26,823 bases of DNA from JAAGZL01 sp964628835 (GTDB taxonomy: Bacteria > Pseudomonadota > Gammaproteobacteria > Chromatiales > Chromatiaceae): positions 1 through 26,823 of the forward strand of contig CAZVME010000044.1 in NCBI GenBank assembly GCA_964628835.1, written 5' to 3'. The translations under genes and the position numbers were made by a program. The stretch's first letter is position 1. Each line of letters opens with the position of its first letter. Below the pieces are notes generated by a model, which made no database searches, had not been told where the DNA came from, and saw nothing but the letters and a program-made list of their open reading frames with translations. This document shows positions 8,268-15,374 of this stretch, piece after piece.

Positions 8268-8720
8268 ATGAATCCGATGATGTTGTTCCTGCTCCTGTTT
8301 GTGGGCATACCCCTGTTTGAACTCTACTGGCTGATTGAAGTTGGTTCCTATCTGGGGGCCATCCCTACCATCTTTTTGACCGTGTTCACTGCGGTGCTTG
8401 GTGGCGTGCTGGTGCGTATGCAGGGGCTGGCAACAGCCATGCGGGTGCAGAAATCCATGGCCATGGGCGAAATGCCGGCCATAGAGATGCTGGAGGGAGT
8501 GGTGTTGTTGGCCTGTGGCTTCTTCCTGCTGTTGCCGGGTTTTTTCACCGATATTATTGGGTTTTTGGCCCTGGTGCCGGCGATCCGTCGTTGGTTGGTG
8601 ATTGCCTTTCTTAAGCGGGCTCAGGTCCTACGTCCGCCGCCTCCGTCCGCACCAGGAGATAGTAGTGGTGATGATCAGCCGCGCATCATCGAAGGCGAAT
8701 ACCACCGCGACGACGAATAG
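8268..8720 (+). CDS. fxsA: FxsA family membrane protein
   Basis: Small inner-membrane protein of the FxsA family; in E. coli overproduction of FxsA relieves F-plasmid exclusion of phage T7, but its normal role is unknown. With the ATG at 8268 it is 150 residues, the family size. It has three to four hydrophobic segments, an early PLFELYWLIEVG block, then FLTVFTAVLGG and LLPGFFTDIIGFLALVP, which are typical of FxsA, and a hydrophilic acidic C-terminal tail. An upstream in-frame ATG at 8202 would add 22 residues of unlikely sequence, so I prefer 8268, although the ribosome binding site is poor. It converges on the YdcF-type gene, with only 20 bases between the stops. Confidence 0.88.
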   Translation: MNPMMLFLLLFVGIPLFELYWLIEVGSYLGAIPTIFLTVFTAVLGGVLVRMQGLATAMRVQKSMAMGEMPAIEMLEGVVLLACGFFLLLPGFFTDIIGFLALVPAIRRWLVIAFLKRAQVLRPPPPSAPGDSSGDDQPRIIEGEYHRDDE

Positions 8721-8740
8721 CCCCAGGGGTATCCGGCAGT

Positions 8741-9517
8741 TCAGTTGAGTCCGGCCAGTTCCCTGACCCGATACCAGGCCATGCCCAGATATTCATGCAG
8801 GGCCAGGTAGCTTTTCCTAAAGGCCAGGGAGTTGGGCAGCCAGTCCCGTTTTAAACTCTGGGTAATGGTGAGCTTGCCGGTAGAAAAGATGGTTGGCGCC
8901 GCTACCACATCAATCTGATTTCCCTTGAACACCCGTATCGCGCGCGGCATATGCCAGGCGTGGGTGACCAGCGCCACCTTGGTTACCCCATGCGACTTTA
9001 ACAGTTTGCGAGTGAACCGGGCGTTGTCCCAGGTATTGGTGCTCTTATCTTCGGTGGCAAGCACCTTGCTACCAAACTCCTCTTTCAGTGTCTGCCCAAT
9101 CAGCTTGGCCTCCGGGGCCCCTCTTTGCTCCAGGTCACCACCAGTTACGATAATTGGCAGTCCGGTCCTGCGTTGTAGCCAGGCGGCGTAACGCGCCCTC
9201 TCCAGAGAGATGCCCTTGATGGTGTCGCCGCCATATTCCGGGGCACCCTCATAGCGACCTGCAGCCAGAACCAGTATGGCCTCGGCCTTGCTTGAGACGA
9301 TCTCCTCCGGGGTTATAAAAATATGCCGTTCCAGACCGGCCATCAGATTGGTGGCAGCAAACGGGGTGCTCAGCAGGTAGAATGATGCCAAGGTGAAAGC
9401 AAATAAGATCTTTCCAAATATCCGTCGGCTTAACAGCAGTGACAGCATACCCAATAGCAGCAGGCCGCCGGGTGGAAGTAATAAATTCTTGAGGATGATT
9501 ACAATTTCCTGATCCAT
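8741..9517 (-). CDS. YdcF/ElyC-type DUF218 membrane protein
   Basis: Inner-membrane protein of 258 residues with two N-terminal hydrophobic segments (about residues 5–30 and 33–55) and a periplasmic DUF218 domain. The domain has the AILVLAAGRYE strand, the LERARYAAWL helix, IIVTGG, the STNTWDNA segment and VTHAWHMPRA, which are hallmarks of this family. Members include ElyC, needed for envelope integrity and undecaprenyl-phosphate or peptidoglycan metabolism, and SanA-like proteins. The two-helix N-terminus and length resemble ElyC, but the biochemical reaction is not established. It starts 27 bases after the lipA stop on the same strand, so the two are probably cotranscribed. Confidence 0.85.
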   Translation of the reverse strand: MDQEIVIILKNLLLPPGGLLLLGMLSLLLSRRIFGKILFAFTLASFYLLSTPFAATNLMAGLERHIFITPEEIVSSKAEAILVLAAGRYEGAPEYGGDTIKGISLERARYAAWLQRRTGLPIIVTGGDLEQRGAPEAKLIGQTLKEEFGSKVLATEDKSTNTWDNARFTRKLLKSHGVTKVALVTHAWHMPRAIRVFKGNQIDVVAAPTIFSTGKLTITQSLKRDWLPNSLAFRKSYLALHEYLGMAWYRVRELAGLN

Positions 9518-9544
9518 AGATTTGCCCTGTTTTTTACTGTTAGA

Positions 9545-10519
9545 TTATTGGTTCAGAACTCTACCGGCTTGTAGGTCCGCATGGTAGGAGGAGCGTACCA
9601 ATGGGCCGCTTGCTACATTGGAAAACCCCATTTCTTCACCCAACTGCTGCAGGTGATCAAACTCTGCCGGTTCAATAAACCTCTCCACCGGCAGGTGGTC
9701 GCGGCTTGGTTGCAGATACTGTCCCAGAGTCAGCATGTTGCAATGGTGCTCTCTCAGGTCACGCATCACCTGTTCCACCTCGCTTATCTCCTCACCCAGC
9801 CCCAGCATCAGCCCGGACTTGGTGGCGACCTCTGGGTGCAGCTCACTGAAGTTCTTAAGCAGCTGTAGTGAACCCTGGTAGTCGGCTCCGGGACGGCACT
9901 GTTTATATAGGCGGGGGACCGTCTCCAGATTGTGGTTGAATACATCCGGCTGGATTGAACTGAACTGATCCAGAGCCACTTGCTCACGACCACGAAAATC
10001 AGGCACCAGTATTTCGATGGATAGATCCGGGTTGGCTCGACGCAACTCGCGGATGCACTCCACATAGTGGCCGGCACCGCCGTCCCGCAGATCGTCCCGG
10101 TCCACCGAGGTGATTACCACATAACGCAATTGCATGGTGCTGACAGCAGCGGCCAGATGGGTCGGCTCCTCCTGGTCCAGAGGTTTGGGCTTGCCATGTG
10201 CTACATCACAAAACGGGCAGCGTCTGGTGCAGATATCACCCATGATCATAAAGGTGGCGGTGCCCTGGTTAAAGCACTCTCCCAGGTTGGGGCAGGCGGC
10301 CTCTTCGCATACAGAGCTGAGACTGTGCTCACGCAGGATACGTTTGATCCGGCTTACTTCAGTACCTCCAGCAGCTTTGGCGCGAATCCATGCAGGTTTA
10401 CGTGGAAGCCTGGTGGTGGGTTGAACCTTTATCGGGATACGAGAAAGTTTCTCGGCACCGCGCTGGTGGGTTTCCGGGGTAAAGCGGGATGGGGCAGAGT
10501 TGTCTTTTGGATTGCTCAT
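9545..10519 (-). CDS. lipA: Lipoyl synthase LipA
   Basis: Radical-SAM enzyme that inserts two sulfur atoms into octanoyl groups on lipoyl domains. With the ATG at 10519 the protein is 324 residues, matching LipA; a more upstream ATG at 10669 would add 50 residues that do not look like LipA and would overlap the divergent gene. The auxiliary 4Fe-4S ligands are Cys71, Cys76 and Cys82 (CEEAACPNLGEC) and the radical-SAM ligands are Cys97, Cys101 and Cys104 (CTRRCPFC). The C-terminal RSSY motif, whose serine ligates the auxiliary cluster, is present. The ribosome binding site is weak. lipB is not adjacent: it lies 9 kb away beyond an interval containing a lipB relic. Confidence 0.97.
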   Translation of the reverse strand: MSNPKDNSAPSRFTPETHQRGAEKLSRIPIKVQPTTRLPRKPAWIRAKAAGGTEVSRIKRILREHSLSSVCEEAACPNLGECFNQGTATFMIMGDICTRRCPFCDVAHGKPKPLDQEEPTHLAAAVSTMQLRYVVITSVDRDDLRDGGAGHYVECIRELRRANPDLSIEILVPDFRGREQVALDQFSSIQPDVFNHNLETVPRLYKQCRPGADYQGSLQLLKNFSELHPEVATKSGLMLGLGEEISEVEQVMRDLREHHCNMLTLGQYLQPSRDHLPVERFIEPAEFDHLQQLGEEMGFSNVASGPLVRSSYHADLQAGRVLNQ

Positions 10520-10539
10520 GAGTGAGATTGTAGCCCTGC

Positions 10540-10557
10540 GCAGGTTTTTTTTCCTGC
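10540..10557 (-). other. GCAGG–T8–CCTGC hairpin upstream of lipA
   Basis: A five-base inverted repeat (GCAGG / CCTGC) encloses a run of eight Ts on the plus strand (As on the lipA transcript), ending 20 bases before the lipA ATG. It could form in the lipA leader. The function is unknown; the stem is short, and chance is possible. Confidence 0.3.
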
Positions 10558-10661
10558 TGCATGGGGCTGGATTGAGAACTTGACTGACTCGATTCTGTCT
10601 ATGTGTTGCTGGGGATCGTCCATAATCAACTTCTAACAGCAATGAAATATTAGGGAAAGAA

Positions 10662-13076
10662 ATGACCAAAGGCTGGCTGTGTAGAATTCAGGTAACCGTG
10701 GGTATCCTGGTATTGGGTATGAGTCCGGAGCTGTTGGCGGCCGCCCCTGAACTGGAAAAAACCACTATTGTGCCTATTGCCCAACGTGCTCCGGAACTGG
10801 TTAAACAGATCAGTGATGTGCTTCGCTCCAAGGGGGCAGAGTACAAGCCCCGTACCGAGCACCTAAAGCCCGATGGCGCGCCGCTCTACACCAATCGGCT
10901 GATCCTGGAAGATTCGCCCTACCTGATCCAGCATGCCCACAACCCGGTGGATTGGCATCCCTGGGGGGATGAGGCCTTTGCTCGGGCCAAACGTGAGGGC
11001 AAGCCTATCTTTCTCTCCATCGGTTACTCCACCTGTCACTGGTGCCATGTAATGGAGCGGGAGAGTTTTGAGAACCCGGTGATTGCCGGGTTACTGAACC
11101 GGCATTTTGTCTCCATCAAGGTGGATCGTGAGCGGCGCCCGGATGTGGATGAGACTTATATGCTGGCGGTGACGCTTACCACCGGCCATGGTGGTTGGCC
11201 CATGTCCAGTTTTCTCACCCCTGAGGGTAAGCCATTTTACGGTGGCACCTACTTCAGACCAGGTGATTTCAGCCGCATGCTGACTCAGATTGCGGCCCTG
11301 TGGGACCGGAACCGGTCTGACCTACAGAAGCAGGCGGATCGGGTGGCCGCAGCGGTGGCTCAGGTCAGTCAACGCAAACTGCAATCTGCAGAGATTGACC
11401 ACAAGGTGGTTCTGGCGGCGGTAGCCGAGGCCATGACCGGACATGATGAGATGCAGGGCGGGTTCAGTCAGGCCCCCAAGTTTCCTCAGGAGTCGATCCT
11501 GTTTCTGCTGCTACAGGCGGTAGAACGCACTCCAGATCCGGCGGTAATGGAGGCTGTGATAACCACCCTGGATGCCATGGCCAGGGGGGGAATTCACGAT
11601 CAGGTGGGGGGAGGTTTTCACAGATACTCCATCGATAATGACTGGCTGGTGCCGCACTTTGAAAAGATGCTATACAACCAGGCACACCTGGCCCGGGTCT
11701 ATCTGAAGGCCTGGCGCCTGACCGGGGAGCCGCGTTTTCGGCGGGTGGCGGTGCAGGCCCTCGACTACGTGCTCAGAGATATGACCTCAGGCCAGGGTGG
11801 TTTCTATTCTGCTACCGATGCAGATAGTGAGGGCGGAGAGGGCAGGTTTTTTCTCTGGACCATTGAGCAGATCAGAAAGGTGCTGGGGAAGGCGGATGCG
11901 GATCTGGCAGTAGAGCTGTTCGGCGTGACCGCTGGTGGCAACTTTGAGGGTTCGAATATTCTGCATCTTCCGGTTTCGGTGGAAGAGCATGCAGAGCATA
12001 CGGGGGTGCCACCATCTGAATTGTATCAACGGTTGGATGGGATGCGTGAACGTCTGTACCGGGCGCGGGAGCAGCGCCCGCATATGTTACGGGATGAGAA
12101 GATCATCACTGCCTGGAACGGGATGATGATCTCTACCTTGGCGCTGGCAGGGGATCTGCTCAAGCAACCAAAATACATTGAAGCTGCCAGACGCGCTGCC
12201 AGCTTCATTTGGGATCACAACTGGCAACAGCAGGGAGAGCTGTGGCGGGTGCATCTGAATGGCAAGTCTTCGGTGACTGCCAGCCAGGAAGACTACGCCT
12301 ACTATGCCGAAGGGCTGCTGCACATGTATGACGCCACGGGTGATCGGCTATGGCTGGAGCAGGCGCAACAGGTGACCAATGCAATGCTGAAGGGCTTTTG
12401 GGATAAGGCCAACGGGGGCTTTTTCATGGGCCAGGAAAATAGTCAGGTTGCCGCCATGGGTCGCCCCAGAGACAGTGGTGGTGACGCTGCTCTGCCATCG
12501 GGTAATTCGGTGGCGTTGCAGGTGTTACAGATGCTATCTCGGCGTAGCAATAACCTGGAGTATCGCAACAAGGCCGCAGCAACCCTGGCCGCATTTTCCG
12601 GCCTGATCAAGCTGCGCCCCTCCGGTTTTGGTTATATGCTGTCGGCGGCGCTGGATATGGAACAGGGGGAGATCGCGGCCCGTGGTTATGCCGCTATGGG
12701 TGGTGTCAGAATCGAGGCCAAGCAGCTCTCCGATTCGCAATTGGAGATTAAGGTGTTGATTCCCAAGCGGTGGCACATCAACTCCAACCAGCCACTGCAG
12801 CAGGAGCTGATCGCTACGCAACTTGGGCTAATGGATAAGGCTGAAGGTTGGGTGCTGGAGAATATTGTCTATCCCCCAGCTGAGACCCAGCAGTTGAGTT
12901 TTCAGTCTGATCCCCTCTCTCTGTACCACGGGGCGGTAAACATCAAGGCCAGCTTCAAGCGCACCGGAGATGCCAGCCCGGTTCTGCCATTGCAGCTGTC
13001 GTTACAGGCGTGCAACGATAAGGTGTGTCTGCCGCCGGAGAAGGTGCCGTTGCGATTGTCGGTAAAGGGGGGGTAA
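10662..13076 (+). CDS. Exported DUF255 (DsbH-type thioredoxin) protein fused to a DsbD-alpha-like domain
   Basis: 804 residues, start ATG at 10662 after a GGAAAG ribosome binding site. An N-terminal hydrophobic segment (about residues 10–28, ending LLAAA) predicts export. A DUF255/Thioredox_DsbH domain follows (about 75–240), with the block SPYLIQHAHNPVDW and the CHWC motif Cys125/Cys128. Then comes the long all-alpha six-hairpin (glucosidase-like toroid) region common in this family (about 250–680), including FHRYSIDNDWLVPHFEKML. The last ~120 residues are extra: a beta-rich domain resembling the DsbD N-terminal alpha domain, ending QACNDKVCLPPEKV (Cys784, Cys789), to be compared with QGCADLGVCYPPQR in the DsbD of this window. 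I infer a periplasmic thiol-disulfide protein. The substrate and the function of the toroid are unknown. A cytoplasmic location is less likely given the signal-like N-terminus. Confidence 0.85.
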   Translation: MTKGWLCRIQVTVGILVLGMSPELLAAAPELEKTTIVPIAQRAPELVKQISDVLRSKGAEYKPRTEHLKPDGAPLYTNRLILEDSPYLIQHAHNPVDWHPWGDEAFARAKREGKPIFLSIGYSTCHWCHVMERESFENPVIAGLLNRHFVSIKVDRERRPDVDETYMLAVTLTTGHGGWPMSSFLTPEGKPFYGGTYFRPGDFSRMLTQIAALWDRNRSDLQKQADRVAAAVAQVSQRKLQSAEIDHKVVLAAVAEAMTGHDEMQGGFSQAPKFPQESILFLLLQAVERTPDPAVMEAVITTLDAMARGGIHDQVGGGFHRYSIDNDWLVPHFEKMLYNQAHLARVYLKAWRLTGEPRFRRVAVQALDYVLRDMTSGQGGFYSATDADSEGGEGRFFLWTIEQIRKVLGKADADLAVELFGVTAGGNFEGSNILHLPVSVEEHAEHTGVPPSELYQRLDGMRERLYRAREQRPHMLRDEKIITAWNGMMISTLALAGDLLKQPKYIEAARRAASFIWDHNWQQQGELWRVHLNGKSSVTASQEDYAYYAEGLLHMYDATGDRLWLEQAQQVTNAMLKGFWDKANGGFFMGQENSQVAAMGRPRDSGGDAALPSGNSVALQVLQMLSRRSNNLEYRNKAAATLAAFSGLIKLRPSGFGYMLSAALDMEQGEIAARGYAAMGGVRIEAKQLSDSQLEIKVLIPKRWHINSNQPLQQELIATQLGLMDKAEGWVLENIVYPPAETQQLSFQSDPLSLYHGAVNIKASFKRTGDASPVLPLQLSLQACNDKVCLPPEKVPLRLSVKGG

Positions 13077-13190
13077 TGGTGGAGAATAGCGGTATCTTTG
13101 CGCTTGAGTTGACCTGGAGGTGGCTGGTAATTCACTGTTTGTTTAGCTGTTCAAATGCCTGAATAGGGCTATTATTCGCAGAAAATATAC

Positions 13191-13218
13191 TTATCCGCCC
13201 ATTTGTAAATGCTATAGT
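13191..13218 (+). promoter_or_regulatory. Candidate sigma-70 promoter for mdh
   Basis: A TATAGT -10 box at 13213–13218 has a weak TTATCC -35 match at 13191–13196 with 16-base spacing. Transcription would begin near 13225, giving a leader of about 145 bases that includes the small ORF. The -10 is good but the -35 is poor. Confidence 0.35.
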
Positions 13219-13251
13219 AGTGAGTTCACATTACTGGCTAAAGGCCCTAGT

Positions 13252-13347
13252 ATGTCCCAGAATAGGGGTAGTGAGGTGCGTCTTTTAAACATCCTGAATG
13301 GGGTGTACAAGATGTCAGATAGTAACCAGATACAACTACATATCTAA
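13252..13347 (+). CDS. Candidate 31-residue leader ORF upstream of mdh
   Basis: ATG at 13252 is preceded by TAAAGG with about seven bases spacing, a credible ribosome binding site. The frame runs 31 codons to TAA at 13345–13347, 21 bases before the mdh start. The product begins MSQNRGSEVRLL and ends NQIQLHI; it is polar, without a signal peptide or membrane segment, and I recognise no homologue. It lies between a plausible promoter and mdh, so it could be a leader peptide, a small protein or chance. There is no obvious codon run that would suggest amino-acid attenuation. Confidence 0.3.
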   Translation: MSQNRGSEVRLLNILNGVYKMSDSNQIQLHI

Positions 13348-13368
13348 ATAGATGGAGGATTCAAAATA

Positions 13369-14352
13369 ATGGCAGTTCCAATTCGTGTTGCAGTCTCCGG
13401 CGCCGCCGGTCAGATTTCCTATAGTCTGTTGTTCCGTATCGCTTCGGGTGAGATCTTTGGCGCAGACCGCCCAGTGCATCTGCACATGCTGGAGATCCCC
13501 CAGGTGATGGATAAGCTAGAGGGTGTGGCCATGGAATTGACCGACTGCGCCTTCCCAACCCTGGCTGAGATCAAGATGTTTGATAACGCCGATGAGGCGT
13601 TTGACGGTATTAATCAGGCATTCCTGGTGGGCTCCCGGCCCCGTGGCCCCGGTATGGAGCGGGCTGATCTGATCAAGGTAAACGGTCCTATCTTCGTGGG
13701 TCAGGGCAACGCCCTGAATCGTGCCGCAGAGGATGTGCGCTGCATGGTGGTGGGTAACCCGGCTAACACCAACTGCCTGATCGCCATGAATAATTCTGAG
13801 GTGCCGAACGATCGTTTCTCCTCCATGATGCGGCTGGATGAGAACCGGGCCAAGAGCCAGTTGGCCGCCAAGGCGGGGGTCCCTGTGGCCGATGTTTCTA
13901 ACGCCACCATCTGGGGTAATCACTCCAATAACCAGTACCCGGATTTTGAGAATGCCAAGATTGGTGGCAAGCCAGCCTCAGAAGTTATCAATGATGAGGC
14001 CTGGCTACGAGATACCTTTATCCCCACCGTGCAGGAGCGTGGTGCCGCAGTGATCAAGGCGCGTGGTGCCTCCAGCGCTGCTTCTGCCGCCAGCGCCGCC
14101 CTGGATCATGTGAAATCCCTGATTACTCCGACTGCTGCCGGCGACTGGTTCTCGGCCAGCGTCTGCTCCAACGGTGAGTATGGCGTGGATGCAGGTCTGA
14201 TGTTCGGTTTCCCCCTGATCTCCACCGGTAACGGTGACTGGAAGGTGGTTGAAGACCTGCCGATGTCCGATTGGGGTAAGGGCAAGTTTGAGGCCAGCCT
14301 GAACGAACTGCGCAGTGAGCGTGAGATGGTGAAGGATCTGCTCAAGGGTTGA
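13369..14352 (+). CDS. mdh: Malate dehydrogenase (NAD-dependent, cytosolic-type clade)
   Basis: Reversibly oxidises malate to oxaloacetate in the TCA cycle. It is 327 residues, longer than the ~312-residue E. coli type and similar to the eukaryote-cytosolic-like MDH found in many other bacteria. The Rossmann loop VSGAAGQI is at residues 9–16. The substrate-specificity loop GSRPRGPGMERADL has Arg92 and Arg98, NPANTNCL is at 130–137, the catalytic Asp157 lies in RLDENRA with Arg160, and the proton acceptor His185 is in WGNHSNNQ. A GGAGG ribosome binding site lies about 10 bases before the ATG. A strong hairpin terminator follows 48 bases after the stop, so it is probably a single-gene unit. Confidence 0.97.
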   Translation: MAVPIRVAVSGAAGQISYSLLFRIASGEIFGADRPVHLHMLEIPQVMDKLEGVAMELTDCAFPTLAEIKMFDNADEAFDGINQAFLVGSRPRGPGMERADLIKVNGPIFVGQGNALNRAAEDVRCMVVGNPANTNCLIAMNNSEVPNDRFSSMMRLDENRAKSQLAAKAGVPVADVSNATIWGNHSNNQYPDFENAKIGGKPASEVINDEAWLRDTFIPTVQERGAAVIKARGASSAASAASAALDHVKSLITPTAAGDWFSASVCSNGEYGVDAGLMFGFPLISTGNGDWKVVEDLPMSDWGKGKFEASLNELRSEREMVKDLLKG

Positions 14353-14400
14353 TCTATCAGGTTCGGCTGGCGGGCGACCGTCTGGTGTAACTATCACATG

Positions 14401-14435
14401 AAACGGGCTGAGGCGAACACTCCTCAGCCCGTTTT
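14401..14435 (+). terminator. Intrinsic terminator after mdh
   Basis: A perfect 13-bp stem (AAACGGGCTGAGG / CCTCAGCCCGTTT) with the loop CGAACACT and a short T-run at the 3' end, 48 bases after the mdh stop. The flanking A-run at the 5' side makes it potentially bidirectional. Confidence 0.9.
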
Positions 14436-14738
14436 CCTGTCTGGGGGGAGCAGAGTGAAGGGCATGGGAGTCTCGCTAATTACTAACTGCCAACAATAAA
14501 ATATTGTCATGGGCGGCATTCAGCTAACCGCGAAGACGAACGCGCACTGCCCATCATAAGTTGCCAGTCGCGTTGCTTCTACTGCTAGCGCCTTGGCTTT
14601 TACTTCCGCCATGTCCTTCGGTATGCTCATTAACGCGCACCCTCTATATCTATAAAGGACTGATCTCTCAGTGAATGGCCCCCAGCTTGAACTCTTTCTG
14701 CGCTCGCGCCTGGCACGGCCGCAGCGGCTTGCTTTTCG
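14436..14738. other. Gene-poor interval between mdh terminator and acetyltransferase
   Basis: About 300 bases without a recognised gene. Two short divergent candidate ORFs lie here (minus 14520–14630, plus 14671–14742), separated by an AT-rich patch TATATCTATAAA (14645–14656) that could supply -10 elements in both directions. No repeats or mobile-element ends were seen. Confidence 0.4.
14520..14630 (-). CDS. Candidate 36-residue small protein
   Basis: ATG at 14630 is preceded by GAGGG about nine bases upstream, and the frame closes at TGA 14520–14522. The product starts MSIPKDMAEVKAKALAVEA, which would form an amphipathic helix, and ends in a short hydrophobic stretch FVFAVS. I do not recognise it. 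The composition looks protein-like for the first 25 codons, so it could be a genuine small gene or the 5' remnant of a truncated one. It faces the same way as the neighbouring lipB relic. Confidence 0.3.
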   Translation of the reverse strand: MSIPKDMAEVKAKALAVEATRLATYDGQCAFVFAVS

Positions 14739-14742
14739 ATGA
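14671..14742 (+). CDS. Candidate 23-residue ORF overlapping the acetyltransferase start
   Basis: GTG at 14671 is preceded by AAAGGA (14654–14659), a better ribosome binding site than any before the next gene. The frame ends at TGA 14740–14742, which shares four bases (ATGA) with the acetyltransferase ATG at 14739. The product begins with Asn-Gly-Pro after the initiator and is Arg-rich near its end. It may be a coupling leader that lets ribosomes reinitiate on the acetyltransferase, or a remnant of an upstream gene. Confidence 0.3.
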   Translation: MNGPQLELFLRSRLARPQRLAFR

Positions 14743-15374
14743 GCCTGACTGGAGAGAGCGTGGTCATGATAGGCGCCGGTGGTCACGGAAAATCTGTGAT
14801 CAACGTGTTGTGGCAGGCTGGCTACAGGGTCGAGGCCGTCATTGACTCGGCGCAAGACAAGTGGGGGGGGACGCTTCTGGATGTGCCTATTGTTGCTCCC
14901 GATTCCGCTATTGCCGCCAGCCCTGGTATGGGGGCTGTGATCGCTGTTGGCAGCAATGCAGACCGAAAAGCAGTCGCTGAGCGTTTTTCCCACATGCGCT
15001 GGATAACTGCCATCTCACCCGCCGCCACTGTCTATCAGTCTGCAAATATCGGCAGTGGATGCGTGGTACTGCCAGGCGCAGTGATTGGCGCCGACGTGGT
15101 AATCGGGAATCATAGTGTCGTCAGTGCCCAAGCCGTGGTGGCCCACGACTGCAGGGTCGGTGATTTTGTCCATATCGCCCCCGGAGTACTTATTGGCGGC
15201 GGTGTATCTGTGGGTGAGGGGGCGTTTCTGGCAATCGGCAGCCGGGTGGCACCCAATCTGAGTATCGGCCCTTGGGCGCTGCTCGGAGCCGGGGCCACAG
15301 CCATGCGTGATATCCCCGCAAGTGGTAAGGCATACGGCCCGCCCGCTCGCCTGATGGGGAGGGGGGAGTCCTGA
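14739..15374 (+). CDS. NeuD/PglD-family sugar O/N-acyltransferase
   Basis: Acyl-CoA-dependent acetyltransferase of the left-handed beta-helix class, 211 residues, normal for the NeuD/PglD family. The N-terminal Rossmann-like nucleotide-sugar domain opens VVMIGAGGHGKSV (residues 8–20). From about residue 95, hexapeptide repeats (IGSGCVVLPGAVIGADVVIG and onward) form the beta-helix. His136 in AHDC is at the usual position of the catalytic histidine in PglD. The C-terminus ends with the PPARLMGRGE segment often seen here. Such enzymes modify UDP-amino sugars for sialic/bacillosamine-type glycans, but no sugar transferase or aminotransferase lies near, so the substrate is unknown. The ATG has no good ribosome binding site of its own and may rely on the overlapping ORF upstream. 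Confidence 0.88.
   Translation: MSLTGESVVMIGAGGHGKSVINVLWQAGYRVEAVIDSAQDKWGGTLLDVPIVAPDSAIAASPGMGAVIAVGSNADRKAVAERFSHMRWITAISPAATVYQSANIGSGCVVLPGAVIGADVVIGNHSVVSAQAVVAHDCRVGDFVHIAPGVLIGGGVSVGEGAFLAIGSRVAPNLSIGPWALLGAGATAMRDIPASGKAYGPPARLMGRGES

Larger units (their letters stand above)
13077..13368. other. mdh upstream region
   Basis: 292 bases without a conventional gene. It carries a candidate promoter (13191–13218), a 31-codon candidate leader ORF (13252–13347) and the mdh ribosome binding site GGAGG near 13354. I see no clear terminator for the preceding plus-strand gene. Confidence 0.5.

Noticed and set aside
9545..10669. Longer lipA start at 10669
   Set aside because: It would add 50 residues unlike LipA and overlap the start of the divergent gene; the ATG at 10519 gives the family length.
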